A stretch of 64,000 nt of DNA from an uncultured Bacteroides sp. (GTDB taxonomy: Bacteria > Bacteroidota > Bacteroidia > Bacteroidales > Bacteroidaceae), in NCBI GenBank assembly GCA_900544675.1, contig UQVZ01000012.1:25284-89283 (forward strand), written 5' to 3'. Position numbers and translations under genes: made by a program. The notes below the pieces were generated by a model. It did no database searches. It was not told where the DNA came from and was given only the letters and a program-made list of their open reading frames with translations. This document shows positions 8,874 to 16,804 of the stretch, piece by piece. Each line of letters opens with the position of its first letter. The stretch's first letter is position 1.

Positions 8874-9890
8874 ATGATATTAAGAACAGATGGCAGTGTG
8901 AAAAGAATCTTATGTATCTTGCTGGTTTTGTCCAGTATATGGGGATGCAGTTCTTATCAGAAGGAGACAGCCAAAGAAACATTGGCTTTTTCTGTGCTTC
9001 CGGTATCTTCTTCCTTGTTAGGTCTCCCCATACAGATTGTGGCGTTCGACTCCGTTCTGCTTGTGAACGATTATTATGGAGATACATTAGTACACTGCTT
9101 GTCGTTGAGAACTGGCGGTGAGATAATTAAGTTTGGAGTGCGCGGTAACGGTCCGAATGAAGTGATGCCACCTTTGCATCTGTTGAAGACCCCAGATTCT
9201 TTGTTTGTCCTTTCCCGCCCACAATGGATTTTATATACCGTATCCAGAACTCCCCGGATGCAGTTGGAGAAGAAAATGAGACTGCCTGCTGCTGTAAGTT
9301 TGCTTTTCGCTTTGGGGGATTCGGCATATCTGGCATCTGGAATGTTTCCTGACAAGCGTTTTTACATATTCGATAGTGCAGGGAAAGAAAAGTCACGTTT
9401 TGGTGATTATCCAAATTTCTGGAGCCGTGAATATGACCTTCCTATAGAAGTCAAGCGCATGTTCCATCAGGTGCGCGGATACGGATTTTCCATCAAGAAT
9501 GGATTTGCAGTTGCAGATTCCCATGTATTAAGCCTGTACCGTCATACTTCGTCCGGCTATGTCCTGTCTAAAGAAGTTCTGCTGGCTCCGTATGAATACG
9601 ATTTTAAAATGAATGGAATAGAAAGTATAGCGAAGCTCAAACCTTCATTTGCAACGGGAGTCATTGATCTCGCGGTATCGGATGAGTTTATTTACGTGCT
9701 TTTTGATGGTAATATAAAAGATGCTTCCAGTAAGTCTGAAAAGGAGATCTGGCGTTATGACTGGGATGGCAATCTGTTGAACAAATATGTACCTAATGTA
9801 GACATTTCGCTTATTACTGTACATCCGGATGGTACACTTATCGGGTTGACCGACGAGGAGGAGAGTAAGATTGCTTTTGTGAAGTTTTAA
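8874..9890 (+). CDS. Beta-propeller lipoprotein (BF3164/TolB-like)
   Basis: This protein of up to 338 residues has lipobox SIWGC near residue 25. The family core is present: LPIQIVAFDSVLLVNDYY, then the signature VRGNGPNEVMPPL, then a closing blade YDWDGNLLNKY. A TAAATTTG box at 8862-8869 lies only five bases before the ATG. If that promoter is real, the GTG at 8898 (MKRILCILLVLSSIWGC) would be the better start and would give a more ordinary signal peptide. The gene lies 78 bases after its paralogue. Confidence 0.65.
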   Translation: MILRTDGSVKRILCILLVLSSIWGCSSYQKETAKETLAFSVLPVSSSLLGLPIQIVAFDSVLLVNDYYGDTLVHCLSLRTGGEIIKFGVRGNGPNEVMPPLHLLKTPDSLFVLSRPQWILYTVSRTPRMQLEKKMRLPAAVSLLFALGDSAYLASGMFPDKRFYIFDSAGKEKSRFGDYPNFWSREYDLPIEVKRMFHQVRGYGFSIKNGFAVADSHVLSLYRHTSSGYVLSKEVLLAPYEYDFKMNGIESIAKLKPSFATGVIDLAVSDEFIYVLFDGNIKDASSKSEKEIWRYDWDGNLLNKYVPNVDISLITVHPDGTLIGLTDEEESKIAFVKF

Positions 9891-9908
9891 ATTTGTAATA
9901 TTATAGGC

Positions 9909-10505
9909 ATGCATAAAATATTTGTTATATTTATTACAGCTTTATTGATTATACCCGTTGGTTGTACCTCCCGAAAAGGTGAAAGCCAGTCGGTAGCGGA
10001 ACTTGTAGATTTCGGTAACGTGCAAACTTGCAAAAGTTCGGAACTGATAAGAGTAGAACGCTTTCTTCCTTTGGAGACATCTGATTGCTCGTTGTTTGGA
10101 AGTATAGATCAGCTTGAGGTGTGGAAAGACAGGATTTATCTGCTTGATACGTATAAAACCAATGCGGTGCTGGTATTTTCAGCAACGGACGGAAAGTTTA
10201 TTCATAAGATAGAGGGGACGGGGAACGGACCGGGAGAATTCCTCAGTCCGCATTCATTTTGGATTGACCGCTCCGACGGCTCGCTGTACGTGATGGACCG
10301 TATGATGTCGAAGCTGTTGAAGTATGATTTGGGGAACCTTGATTATGAGGGAGATATTAAACTTCCTGACCTGGCTCCGTCAGCTTTCTGCGTTCCTACA
10401 GAGGGCGATTATCTATATTATTTCCCTTTACGGAAGAATAATCTTAATTCTATCACAAATGTTCTAAGACAAGAAATAAACTGGAACTTATTATGGGTTA
10501 ATTAG
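9909..10505 (+). pseudogene. Truncated beta-propeller lipoprotein
   Basis: The N-terminal half of a six-bladed propeller lipoprotein (DUF5128/DUF4934-like): signal peptide with lipobox IPVGC, then RVERFLPLETSD, IDQLEVWKDRIYLLDTY and the signature GTGNGPGEFLSPHSFWID. Intact relatives are roughly 330-380 residues; this one stops at 198, with an unrelated tail NNLNSITNVLRQEINWNLLWVN. The remaining blades are not visible before the next gene at 10542. It is probably a recombination remnant, although a short lipid-anchored product could still be made. Confidence 0.65.
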
Positions 10506-10541
10506 TAAAAGTAATAATTAAAGACATTAATACATGGATTT

Positions 10542-11135
10542 ATGAAGCGATTTATTTTATTTGTTTTGGTTGGACTGGTTCCTTTTTTCATGATGGCTCA
10601 AGTACAGAAAAAACCTTATGGAGTTACTACAATTACTACTTCAGCTGGAAGTAAACTCGCTCCAGTTCCAAGCGAACTGGCTCTAAAATATAAGTTTGAC
10701 ATACCAGTCAGACGGACTGGAGAGTTTTCTCTCGATTTAAAGGAATACCAGAACGGTGTTTATGTGAAGGATCTGTATGATGAAAAAATCATAGGCGGTA
10801 AAGTAAACGCAGGAGATCATATAAATTTCGTCCAGTTTTTAGACTTTAAGGGAGGAAAAGAGTTTCAGTTGTTTACGTATATCGGCACATCCATGTGGTA
10901 TAAAAAGAAGTATACGGGAAAAAAGTTTCATTATGTACAGTATGAAGGGAATTCAGACATCGAGACATCGTATGCCTGTCCTCTATTCCTGATTTATGAG
11001 GACGATGAAAATGGTGAATGTGAAAAGCAATTGCAAAAGTTGTTGAAAGAAGGGAAATTGCCTGATAAATATTCACCGGAATCTGAAGCATTGAAAAAAC
11101 TGCCCCGTTTCTTTATAGTCTCTTACCGTTACTAA
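10542..11135 (+). CDS. Secreted protein of unknown function
   Basis: This is a 197-residue protein with an SPI signal peptide (MKRFILFVLVGLVPFFMMAQ, cut near MAQ) and no lipobox Cys. The mature part is basic and aromatic, with GVYVKDLYDEKIIGGKVNAG, FVQFLDFKGGKEFQLF and a C-terminal IVSYRY. I do not recognise the family. It is the only non-propeller gene in the array, lying 36 bases after the truncated propeller and 7 bases before the next propeller lipoprotein, so co-transcription is likely. It could be a partner of the propellers; that is an inference from position only. Confidence 0.55.
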   Translation: MKRFILFVLVGLVPFFMMAQVQKKPYGVTTITTSAGSKLAPVPSELALKYKFDIPVRRTGEFSLDLKEYQNGVYVKDLYDEKIIGGKVNAGDHINFVQFLDFKGGKEFQLFTYIGTSMWYKKKYTGKKFHYVQYEGNSDIETSYACPLFLIYEDDENGECEKQLQKLLKEGKLPDKYSPESEALKKLPRFFIVSYRY

Positions 11136-11142
11136 TAGATTT

Positions 11143-12216
11143 ATGCAACACTTTTTGAAAAAATATTTATTTGCTATTGTCTGTTGTCTGGTATCAGCCT
11201 GCGGACATCAGAAATCGTATGATTGCGCCACGTTAATTTCGTGGTCGGATTTTAACACAGTAGAATGTGGTGATACACTGAAACTGCCTAATGACTGTTT
11301 TCTGTCTATGCCGTTACGTATATTGTGTGTAGATTCAACATTATTTGTCCAAAACCGAAAAGGAGACGGGTTCATACAAAGATTCAGGTTGCCACAACTT
11401 ACTCCTATAGGAGAGGCCAGTATTTCGATGGGGAATGGTCCACAGGAACTATTGAGCGCATATCGTATTCAGGCAATGGATTCATTGTTCGGAGTTTCCG
11501 ACCTGATGGGCAGTTATGTCATGGTCTATAACAAAGATTCAGCCTGTAATGCACCCATCTTTCCGGCAGGAAAAAAGATACGGTTAGGAGAACCGTTCAG
11601 TGATGTTGTTTTCTTGTCCGGCCATCAACAGTTTGTCACGACAGTCTTGAATACAGAACATAAGCGTCTGACTTTCTTTGACGCGGATGGCACATTCCGC
11701 CAGACCACAGGAATGTATCCTACATTTGGTACAGAACTGTCTCCTTTGGAGCAAATGGAAAGTTGTGCCTGTGAAATGGTGGTTGATCCGTCGAACAGTC
11801 ATATCTGGCTTTTCTATAAATCGACAGACCTGATAGAAATTTATGATTATAAAGGGAGCCTGGTTAAGCGGCTGCATGGTCCAGACCATTTTTTCCCTGC
11901 TGTAAGGGAACTTTCCGACGAAGAGGGTTTTCAGAAGGTAAGTTCTGTTTCTGGAGAAACACGTGACGCATATTTCTGCCCCCTTTATTCAGGTGGAAAG
12001 ATTTACGTACTATATTCCGGTAGGGTATATCATGAAGAGCAATCTATAGATTCCTATCTTTTGAATACCATACTGTCTTTCAATTCAGACGGAACTCCAG
12101 ATAAGGTTTATAAACTTCCTGTACCTGTGTTTACATTTACAATAGATGAAACAAATGGGACTTTATATGGTCTGAGCTTTGATCCGGAATATCATTTGTT
12201 AAAGTATCATCTTTAA
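11143..12216 (+). CDS. Beta-propeller lipoprotein (BF3164/TolB-like)
   Basis: This 357-residue lipoprotein starts MQHFLKKYLFAIVCCLVSAC, with lipobox LVSAC. The family core includes LRILCVDSTLFVQNR and the signature SMGNGPQELLSAYRI. Later blades are seen as SHIWLFYKSTDLIEIYDYKG and ILSFNSDGTPDKVYKLP. It starts 7 bases after the unknown secreted protein gene. It is followed by a 395-base gap holding repeat copy B, an inverted repeat and a promoter. The ligand is unknown. Confidence 0.7.
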   Translation: MQHFLKKYLFAIVCCLVSACGHQKSYDCATLISWSDFNTVECGDTLKLPNDCFLSMPLRILCVDSTLFVQNRKGDGFIQRFRLPQLTPIGEASISMGNGPQELLSAYRIQAMDSLFGVSDLMGSYVMVYNKDSACNAPIFPAGKKIRLGEPFSDVVFLSGHQQFVTTVLNTEHKRLTFFDADGTFRQTTGMYPTFGTELSPLEQMESCACEMVVDPSNSHIWLFYKSTDLIEIYDYKGSLVKRLHGPDHFFPAVRELSDEEGFQKVSSVSGETRDAYFCPLYSGGKIYVLYSGRVYHEEQSIDSYLLNTILSFNSDGTPDKVYKLPVPVFTFTIDETNGTLYGLSFDPEYHLLKYHL

Positions 12217-12300
12217 TGATAGTGCACCTGTCAAACCCGTCTGATTGAAAAAAGGAGGCGTAACCGATGGAAAGGTAATGAAAATTCTGAAGCGTCACAA

Positions 12301-12358
12301 ATCGGTGATTTGTCGCTTAGCGTGTGAATAAACAAAAAACAGGTAACATAAAAATTAG
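12301..12358 (+). repeat. 58-bp intergenic repeat, copy B
   Basis: It is the same as 6531-6588 with two mismatches. Its left end forms a small hairpin, ACAAATC-GGT-GATTTGT (12297-12313). Bases upstream of it (GATGGAAAGGTAATGA, from 12267) are shared with copy C rather than with copy A. Confidence 0.85.
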
Positions 12359-12425
12359 ACTTATAATGATAAGTACTCTTTTTGTAAGATGATATATTAA
12401 GAAAGCACAATGGTTAAAAATTTAT

Positions 12426-12507
12426 AGTATAACTTCCAATCTAAAGTAGAACCATACCAAATGTAGTTTTAAATACTGATACGGTTCTTATTTTTAGGAG
12501 TTATACT
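12426..12507. repeat. Imperfect inverted repeat, about 33-bp arms
   Basis: The left arm begins AGTATAACTTCC and includes AGAACCATACC. The right arm, read on the other strand, begins AGTATAACTCC and includes AGAACCGTATC. The ends are perfect for 9 bases, with an unmatched centre of about 20. It may be a small MITE or a structured leader; no gene lies inside. Confidence 0.6.
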
Positions 12508-12540
12508 AAAATATGGTATGAGATTTTAATCTCAAATTTA

Positions 12541-12548
12541 TATATTTG
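12541..12548 (+). promoter_or_regulatory. Bacteroidales -7 element for the 12612 gene
   Basis: TATATTTG matches TAnnTTTG 64 bases before the ATG. A 14-base palindrome, GAGATTTTAATCTC (12520-12533), sits where the -33 element is expected and could be an operator. Confidence 0.5.
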
Positions 12549-12611
12549 TATAAACATTTAATCAAATGCTATTTGCCTGTAATTTAACATTTAGAATAAG
12601 GGAATTGGGTT

Positions 12612-13613
12612 ATGATAAAATTAGTGGTTATATTATTAGGAGTTATATTTTTCAGTTGTACAAGAAATTCATCGACAGAAAAATATCAGACAGACCGTGA
12701 CAATGTAGAAAATGTTCACGACCGTATGAAAGAGTTTGAAACGGATTCTATCTTGATTGGCAACAGTGCCCGTATATATATTATGGGCAATTATCTGCTG
12801 ATTACCGACCATAGGGGATATAACAAGCAGATTCACGTATTCGATAAAAATAATTTCCGTCATTTGGCAAGTACTGCTCCTATGGGGCAGGGACCGACGG
12901 AGATAACTATATTGGGGACTGTAGCAACGGACGAAAAACGAGGAAAGTTTTATGTGAGCGACCATGGCAAAAATAAGATATTCAGCTATGATATGGACAG
13001 TGTGTTGGCTAATCCGGACTATACTCCTCATGTAAAACTGACGATGGACAATACAAATTTCCCTTCCGAATATGAATATATCAACGACACGTTGTGCATA
13101 GGCCGTACCATACTTCCTAAAGGCACTAATGATTATATTCCATCCGTTTCACGCTGGAACATGCAGACCGGAAAGATAGTATCTATTTCTTATAATCATC
13201 CGGATATAAAGAAAAAGCGCATTACCTGTGCCTCATCACAACAATACGGACTGGTAGCAGAATTATATAGCAATTATGACTTGCTGACCATCAGCGATTT
13301 CAACGGAAAACTGAAATGCAATGTTTATGGACCTGAATGGGGAGGCTCAACCCGTAATCATTATTATGGTGACGGTTTTTTTGATAAAAACAACCATCTG
13401 ATAGTTTCATACTCCGGGGGTGACAATAATACGGATGCTTATTACCCTACCCGTCTGTTGGTTTTTGGATTGGATGGTGAATACATAAAGACACTTGATG
13501 TCGGATATAAGATAAACAGCATGAGGTATGACAACAAGACAAACCGTATTTATATGAATCTGAATGATAAAATCCAGTTTGCATACTTGGATTTGGAGGG
13601 ATTGATAGAATAA
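12612..13613 (+). CDS. Beta-propeller lipoprotein
   Basis: This 333-residue lipoprotein starts MIKLVVILLGVIFFSC, with lipobox FFSC. The core has IGNSARIYIMGNYLLITDH, the signature PMGQGPTEITILGTV and a following blade FYVSDHGKNKIFSYDMDS. The C-terminus closes with LLVFGLDGEYIKTLDVGYK. It belongs to the same six-bladed family but is diverged from its neighbours in the first blades. It has its own apparent promoter after a repeat-rich gap, so it may be regulated separately from the genes before it. Confidence 0.65.
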   Translation: MIKLVVILLGVIFFSCTRNSSTEKYQTDRDNVENVHDRMKEFETDSILIGNSARIYIMGNYLLITDHRGYNKQIHVFDKNNFRHLASTAPMGQGPTEITILGTVATDEKRGKFYVSDHGKNKIFSYDMDSVLANPDYTPHVKLTMDNTNFPSEYEYINDTLCIGRTILPKGTNDYIPSVSRWNMQTGKIVSISYNHPDIKKKRITCASSQQYGLVAELYSNYDLLTISDFNGKLKCNVYGPEWGGSTRNHYYGDGFFDKNNHLIVSYSGGDNNTDAYYPTRLLVFGLDGEYIKTLDVGYKINSMRYDNKTNRIYMNLNDKIQFAYLDLEGLIE

Positions 13614-13724
13614 GTAAATATTGAAGTATAGAATATGTAATTACAAGAGAGCGTGTGGAGGGGGCAGTCAATTATCGGGTAATATCCCATACACCACTTT
13701 CATGTATCAGAAAAATGAAATGAT

Positions 13725-14822
13725 ATGAAAAAGAGTGTTTTTATTTTATGGCTAATAATCCTTTTAGGAGGAATGTGCGGATGTGTAAAGGAATTCTCAT
13801 CCGCTCGATTTATGATATTCGACGCGGTCGATTATGTAGAGGGATTTCCAAGAGTGATAGAACTGACTGAAGGCAAAGTACCGGAATTTGATGTGATGGG
13901 TATCAATGATTTTTGTATCGTGGATTCCATCATTCTTTTCTCCCAGCGTGGCAGTGATTCTTTATGGAGTATTTTCTCTTTGCCGGACTACAGACTGCTG
14001 GGCAGGTGTTTTACGAAAGGAAACGGACCCGGAGAATTTGTTGAGGCTCCTCGTACAGCTTTTAAAACAGATTTTTTCCATGAAAACGGGAGTTTGATTG
14101 CTAATATATACGATTTCCAGACCGGAAAGGTAGTGAGAAGTGACATCAGCGCTTCTTTGGCACAACATAAAAACGTAATGTCTGTGTTGTGCGACTCTTT
14201 GCCTTCCGGCTTGTTCAATTTTATCTCGGTAAGCGACAGCACGTTCTTTTGTAAAGAGATATCTCCGGACTTCACACAGCAATGGAGGTTTATGACCGGT
14301 AAATCTGCAGGAATGCTTCCTCCTGCCGTACAACGTCTGAACGAAGCGAAAGTGGACGACAGTAAAGATATAAACATTATCTCTACCATTGCGAAAATGA
14401 ACCGTGTAAACGGAAAGATTGTCGAAATGCCCATAGGCTTGAATTATATCAACCTGTATTCCCTGAAAGATGATTTTGCCCAAACAGTCTGTATAGGAGA
14501 TGAACTTGACGATATTCACGACATTGAAACACAAATGCAATGGAACCGGATGTACACATACGCTGACTTACGGGTATTTAAGGATTTCTGGGGTGTAGTC
14601 TCCATTATGGAAGATATGAAGACCTTTCAAACAGGCAGGAAGCAATATCCTTCTATCTTGCTGTTTGACTGGGAAGGAAAGCCATTGGCAGAGCTGAAAC
14701 TGAACCGGTTTATCAATTCTTTTGACATAGACATAACGAATCAGACGCTCTATGTACTTGATGTATATAACGATGAAATGTTTGTGTATGATATAGCTGA
14801 AGTCCTGAAGGAGATAGGGTAG
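13725..14822 (+). CDS. Beta-propeller lipoprotein (BF3164/TolB-like)
   Basis: This 365-residue lipoprotein starts MKKSVFILWLIILLGGMCGC, with lipobox MCGC. Family features are FDVMGINDFCIVDSIILFSQ, the signature TKGNGPGEFVEAPRTAF, and closing blades LLFDWEGKPLAELKL and LYVLDVYNDEMFVYDI. It is the last intact propeller of the array. Its 3' side carries repeat copy C, then the two MITE-like elements, then a truncated propeller. Confidence 0.7.
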   Translation: MKKSVFILWLIILLGGMCGCVKEFSSARFMIFDAVDYVEGFPRVIELTEGKVPEFDVMGINDFCIVDSIILFSQRGSDSLWSIFSLPDYRLLGRCFTKGNGPGEFVEAPRTAFKTDFFHENGSLIANIYDFQTGKVVRSDISASLAQHKNVMSVLCDSLPSGLFNFISVSDSTFFCKEISPDFTQQWRFMTGKSAGMLPPAVQRLNEAKVDDSKDINIISTIAKMNRVNGKIVEMPIGLNYINLYSLKDDFAQTVCIGDELDDIHDIETQMQWNRMYTYADLRVFKDFWGVVSIMEDMKTFQTGRKQYPSILLFDWEGKPLAELKLNRFINSFDIDITNQTLYVLDVYNDEMFVYDIAEVLKEIG

Positions 14823-14830
14823 ACAGAATT

Positions 14831-14900
14831 GATGGAAAGGTAATGATTTGAAGTACTACAAATCGGGTATTTGTTACTTCGTAGAGAACAGGAAACTTAG
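14831..14900 (+). repeat. 58-bp repeat family, shortened copy C
   Basis: It begins GATGGAAAGGTAATGA, as before copy B, then has AATCGGGTATTTGTTACTTC and a shortened end AACAGGAAACTTAG. It has lost part of the AATAAACAAAAAACAGG section. It abuts the MITE-like ends. Confidence 0.6.
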
Positions 14901-14910
14901 AGCCTGTTTA

Positions 14911-15083
14911 AGAGCCTGTTTAAATTTTGTTCGGTATTATTTTGAGAATTGTTTTTGAGGATGTTTTTCTGTTTTTACGAGGAGCATAGCGGGCTATGTG
15001 ACGAATAAAAAGAGGAAAACAGACCAAAAAGAAGCTCAAAAGAAACTGAATAAAGAATTTAATTCAAAATTTAAACAGGCTCT
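14911..15083 (+). mobile_element. MITE-like element 1 (173 bp)
   Basis: It is bounded by perfect 19-bp inverted ends, AGAGCCTGTTTAAATTTTG (14911-14929) and its complement at 15065-15083. No transposase is encoded. The first 12 bases of the end are repeated directly upstream (14899-14910). The centre contains AGCGGGCTATGTGACG, shared with element 2. The element is a non-autonomous, transposon-like repeat by structure; mobility is inferred. Confidence 0.75.
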
Positions 15084-15247
15084 AAATTTTCCGATAAAGT
15101 CATATTGTCAGGTCTCTTTTGAGTTTGTTTCCGGTCTGTTTTCCCGATTTTATGCGTCAGATAGCCCGCTATCCTCCTTATAAAATCAGAAAAACATCCT
15201 CGAAAACAATTCTCAAAATAAACCTGAGCAAAATTTAAACAGGCTCT
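15084..15247 (-). mobile_element. MITE-like element 2, inverted (about 164 bp)
   Basis: Read on the minus strand from 15247 it follows element 1 closely: the same 19-bp end, then TTATTTTGAGAATTGTTTT, GAGGATGTTTTTCTG and AGCGGGCTATCTGACG. Its other end, joined to element 1, keeps only an AAATTTT remnant. The pair can form a long hairpin. The gene-free region 14823-15348 contains only this pair and repeat copy C. Confidence 0.7.
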
Positions 15248-15348
15248 TAAATTTAAAACTTGTGCAGCAGCTAAGTGTGCAAATTGTTGATTATCTAAGT
15301 TTATTTATCGCATAGGATATTTCTCTTATGCGTGCTTATAAAAAGAAT

Positions 15349-15636
15349 ATGGTAAAGAAATTATTATTTGCAATATCTGTAATGGCTTTTTACGGATGTC
15401 ATTCCGGTAAAGATGACTCACAGGAAGTATGTACAAAAATACACGTTGAGACTGAAACTACAGCCGAGAAAGTGCAACTCTCTGAGGTCGCTTCCGGCTC
15501 GCTGATAGTTCTGCCAACATCCGACTCATTGCTTCTAAATGAAATAAACCGAATCTACATGAAAGACAACGTTGTCTATCTGGCAGATCCTTCTTCATTA
15601 TACAGATTTTCCGAATCCGGTATTGCTGGTAATTAA
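15349..15636 (+). pseudogene. N-terminal fragment of a beta-propeller lipoprotein
   Basis: A 95-residue ORF from the ATG at 15349 (MVKKLLFAISVMAFYGC, lipobox AFYGC); a start at 15328 would add seven residues. The mature part has the family's opening pattern: KVQLSEVASGSLIVLP, then EINRIYMKDNVVYLADPSSLYRF. It then stops at GIAGN, before the G-x-G-P-x-E signature. The remaining ~250 residues are absent, and the RND operon follows 75 bases later. It is probably a recombination remnant at the edge of the array. Confidence 0.6.
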
Positions 15637-15711
15637 TTTCCAGCAACACAAGGAAAGAGTAGAAACAGAATAAGTAATAAAAGAAGAATATTCATAAATC
15701 GTAATAGATAT

Positions 15712-16791
15712 ATGAGGAAACAAATTTACAGATATCTGATCATATTATTTGTAGCAGACTTGTTGTCTGCCTGCAGTAGCAGTAACAAAGAAGATTCTTC
15801 CGGAAAGGAAGGAGTGGAAACAGTTTTGCCTTCGCAAGTGAACGAGGTGACGGTGATGACCTTGAAGAAGACTACGTTCGACCATGAGCTGGTGAGCAAC
15901 GGCAAGGTGACAGCCTCACAGTATGCCGACCTTTCGTTCCGTATAACATCGGAGCCGGTGGCACACATTTATGTGAAGAATGGTGACGCGGTGAAGAAAG
16001 GGCAGAAAATAGCCGAGCTCGACTTGTTCACCCTGCAAAACAGCATGGAGAAGGCGGAGATAGCTCTTCACCAGTCGGAACTGGAGATGAAGGATGTACT
16101 GATAGGCCAGGGCTATGCTCCCGACCGCATGCAGGATATTCCTAAGGAGACCGTGCAACTTGCCGAGGTGAAGAGTGGCTACGGACAGAGCCGTGTCGCC
16201 TACGAACTGGCAAAGTATGAGCTGGAGCAAGCGGTAATCACAGCACCGTTCGACGGAGTGGTGGCGAATCTTGAGTCGCGCGGCTTTAACCGTCCGGACG
16301 GCTCGAAGCCTTTCTGCCGTGTGATAGGAAGCGGAGGAATGGAGATTGCCTTTAAGATTCTTGAAAGCGAATTGCCGCTTGTCAAGCGGGGAGACAGGGT
16401 GGAAATTACCCCGTTTGCCGGAACATTGAAAGCGTGTAGCGGCAGGGTATCTGAAATCAATCCGCTGGTAGACGAAAACGGACTGGTGAGTGTAAAAGCC
16501 AAGGTGAACGGCAACGTAAAACTCTTCAACGGCATGAATGTACGTGTCAGCGTGAAGCGTTCAGTGCCGGACCAGTTTGTCGTGCCAAAGACTGCTGTGG
16601 TGCTTCGTACAGGCAAGCAGGTGATATTTACGCTGAAAGACGGCAAGGCGATGTGGAACTATGTCACTACCGGACTGGAGAACATGACCGAATATACCGT
16701 GACGGGCGAAGGCATGACAGAAGGCGTGCAGGTTATTGTAACCGGAAACGTGAACCTTGCTCACGAGACACCTGTGAAAGTGATACCTTAA
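15712..16791 (+). CDS. RND efflux periplasmic adaptor (membrane fusion lipoprotein)
   Basis: This 359-residue lipoprotein starts MRKQIYRYLIILFVADLLSAC. It has the adaptor fold in order: a barrel-sandwich half VTASQYADLSFRITSEPVAHIY with VKNGDAVKKGQKIAELD, a short helical hairpin, the second half ITAPFDGVVANLESRGF, then beta-barrel and membrane-proximal domains ending VTGEGMTEGVQVIVTGN. It links an inner-membrane permease to a TolC-type channel. First gene of a four-gene operon, 13 bases before the first permease. The substrate is not predictable from sequence. Confidence 0.9.
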   Translation: MRKQIYRYLIILFVADLLSACSSSNKEDSSGKEGVETVLPSQVNEVTVMTLKKTTFDHELVSNGKVTASQYADLSFRITSEPVAHIYVKNGDAVKKGQKIAELDLFTLQNSMEKAEIALHQSELEMKDVLIGQGYAPDRMQDIPKETVQLAEVKSGYGQSRVAYELAKYELEQAVITAPFDGVVANLESRGFNRPDGSKPFCRVIGSGGMEIAFKILESELPLVKRGDRVEITPFAGTLKACSGRVSEINPLVDENGLVSVKAKVNGNVKLFNGMNVRVSVKRSVPDQFVVPKTAVVLRTGKQVIFTLKDGKAMWNYVTTGLENMTEYTVTGEGMTEGVQVIVTGNVNLAHETPVKVIP

Positions 16792-16804
16792 ACCAACTGA
16801 TGCT

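Noticed and set aside
14998..15183. A 61-codon ORF (MTNKKRKTDQ...)
   Set aside because: Lies across the two MITE-like elements; it is a translation of repeat sequence.
5054..15327. Small NVEALA-type peptide genes that sometimes accompany propeller lipoproteins
   Set aside because: I looked in the gaps between the lipoprotein genes and saw no short frame with a signal peptide of that kind.
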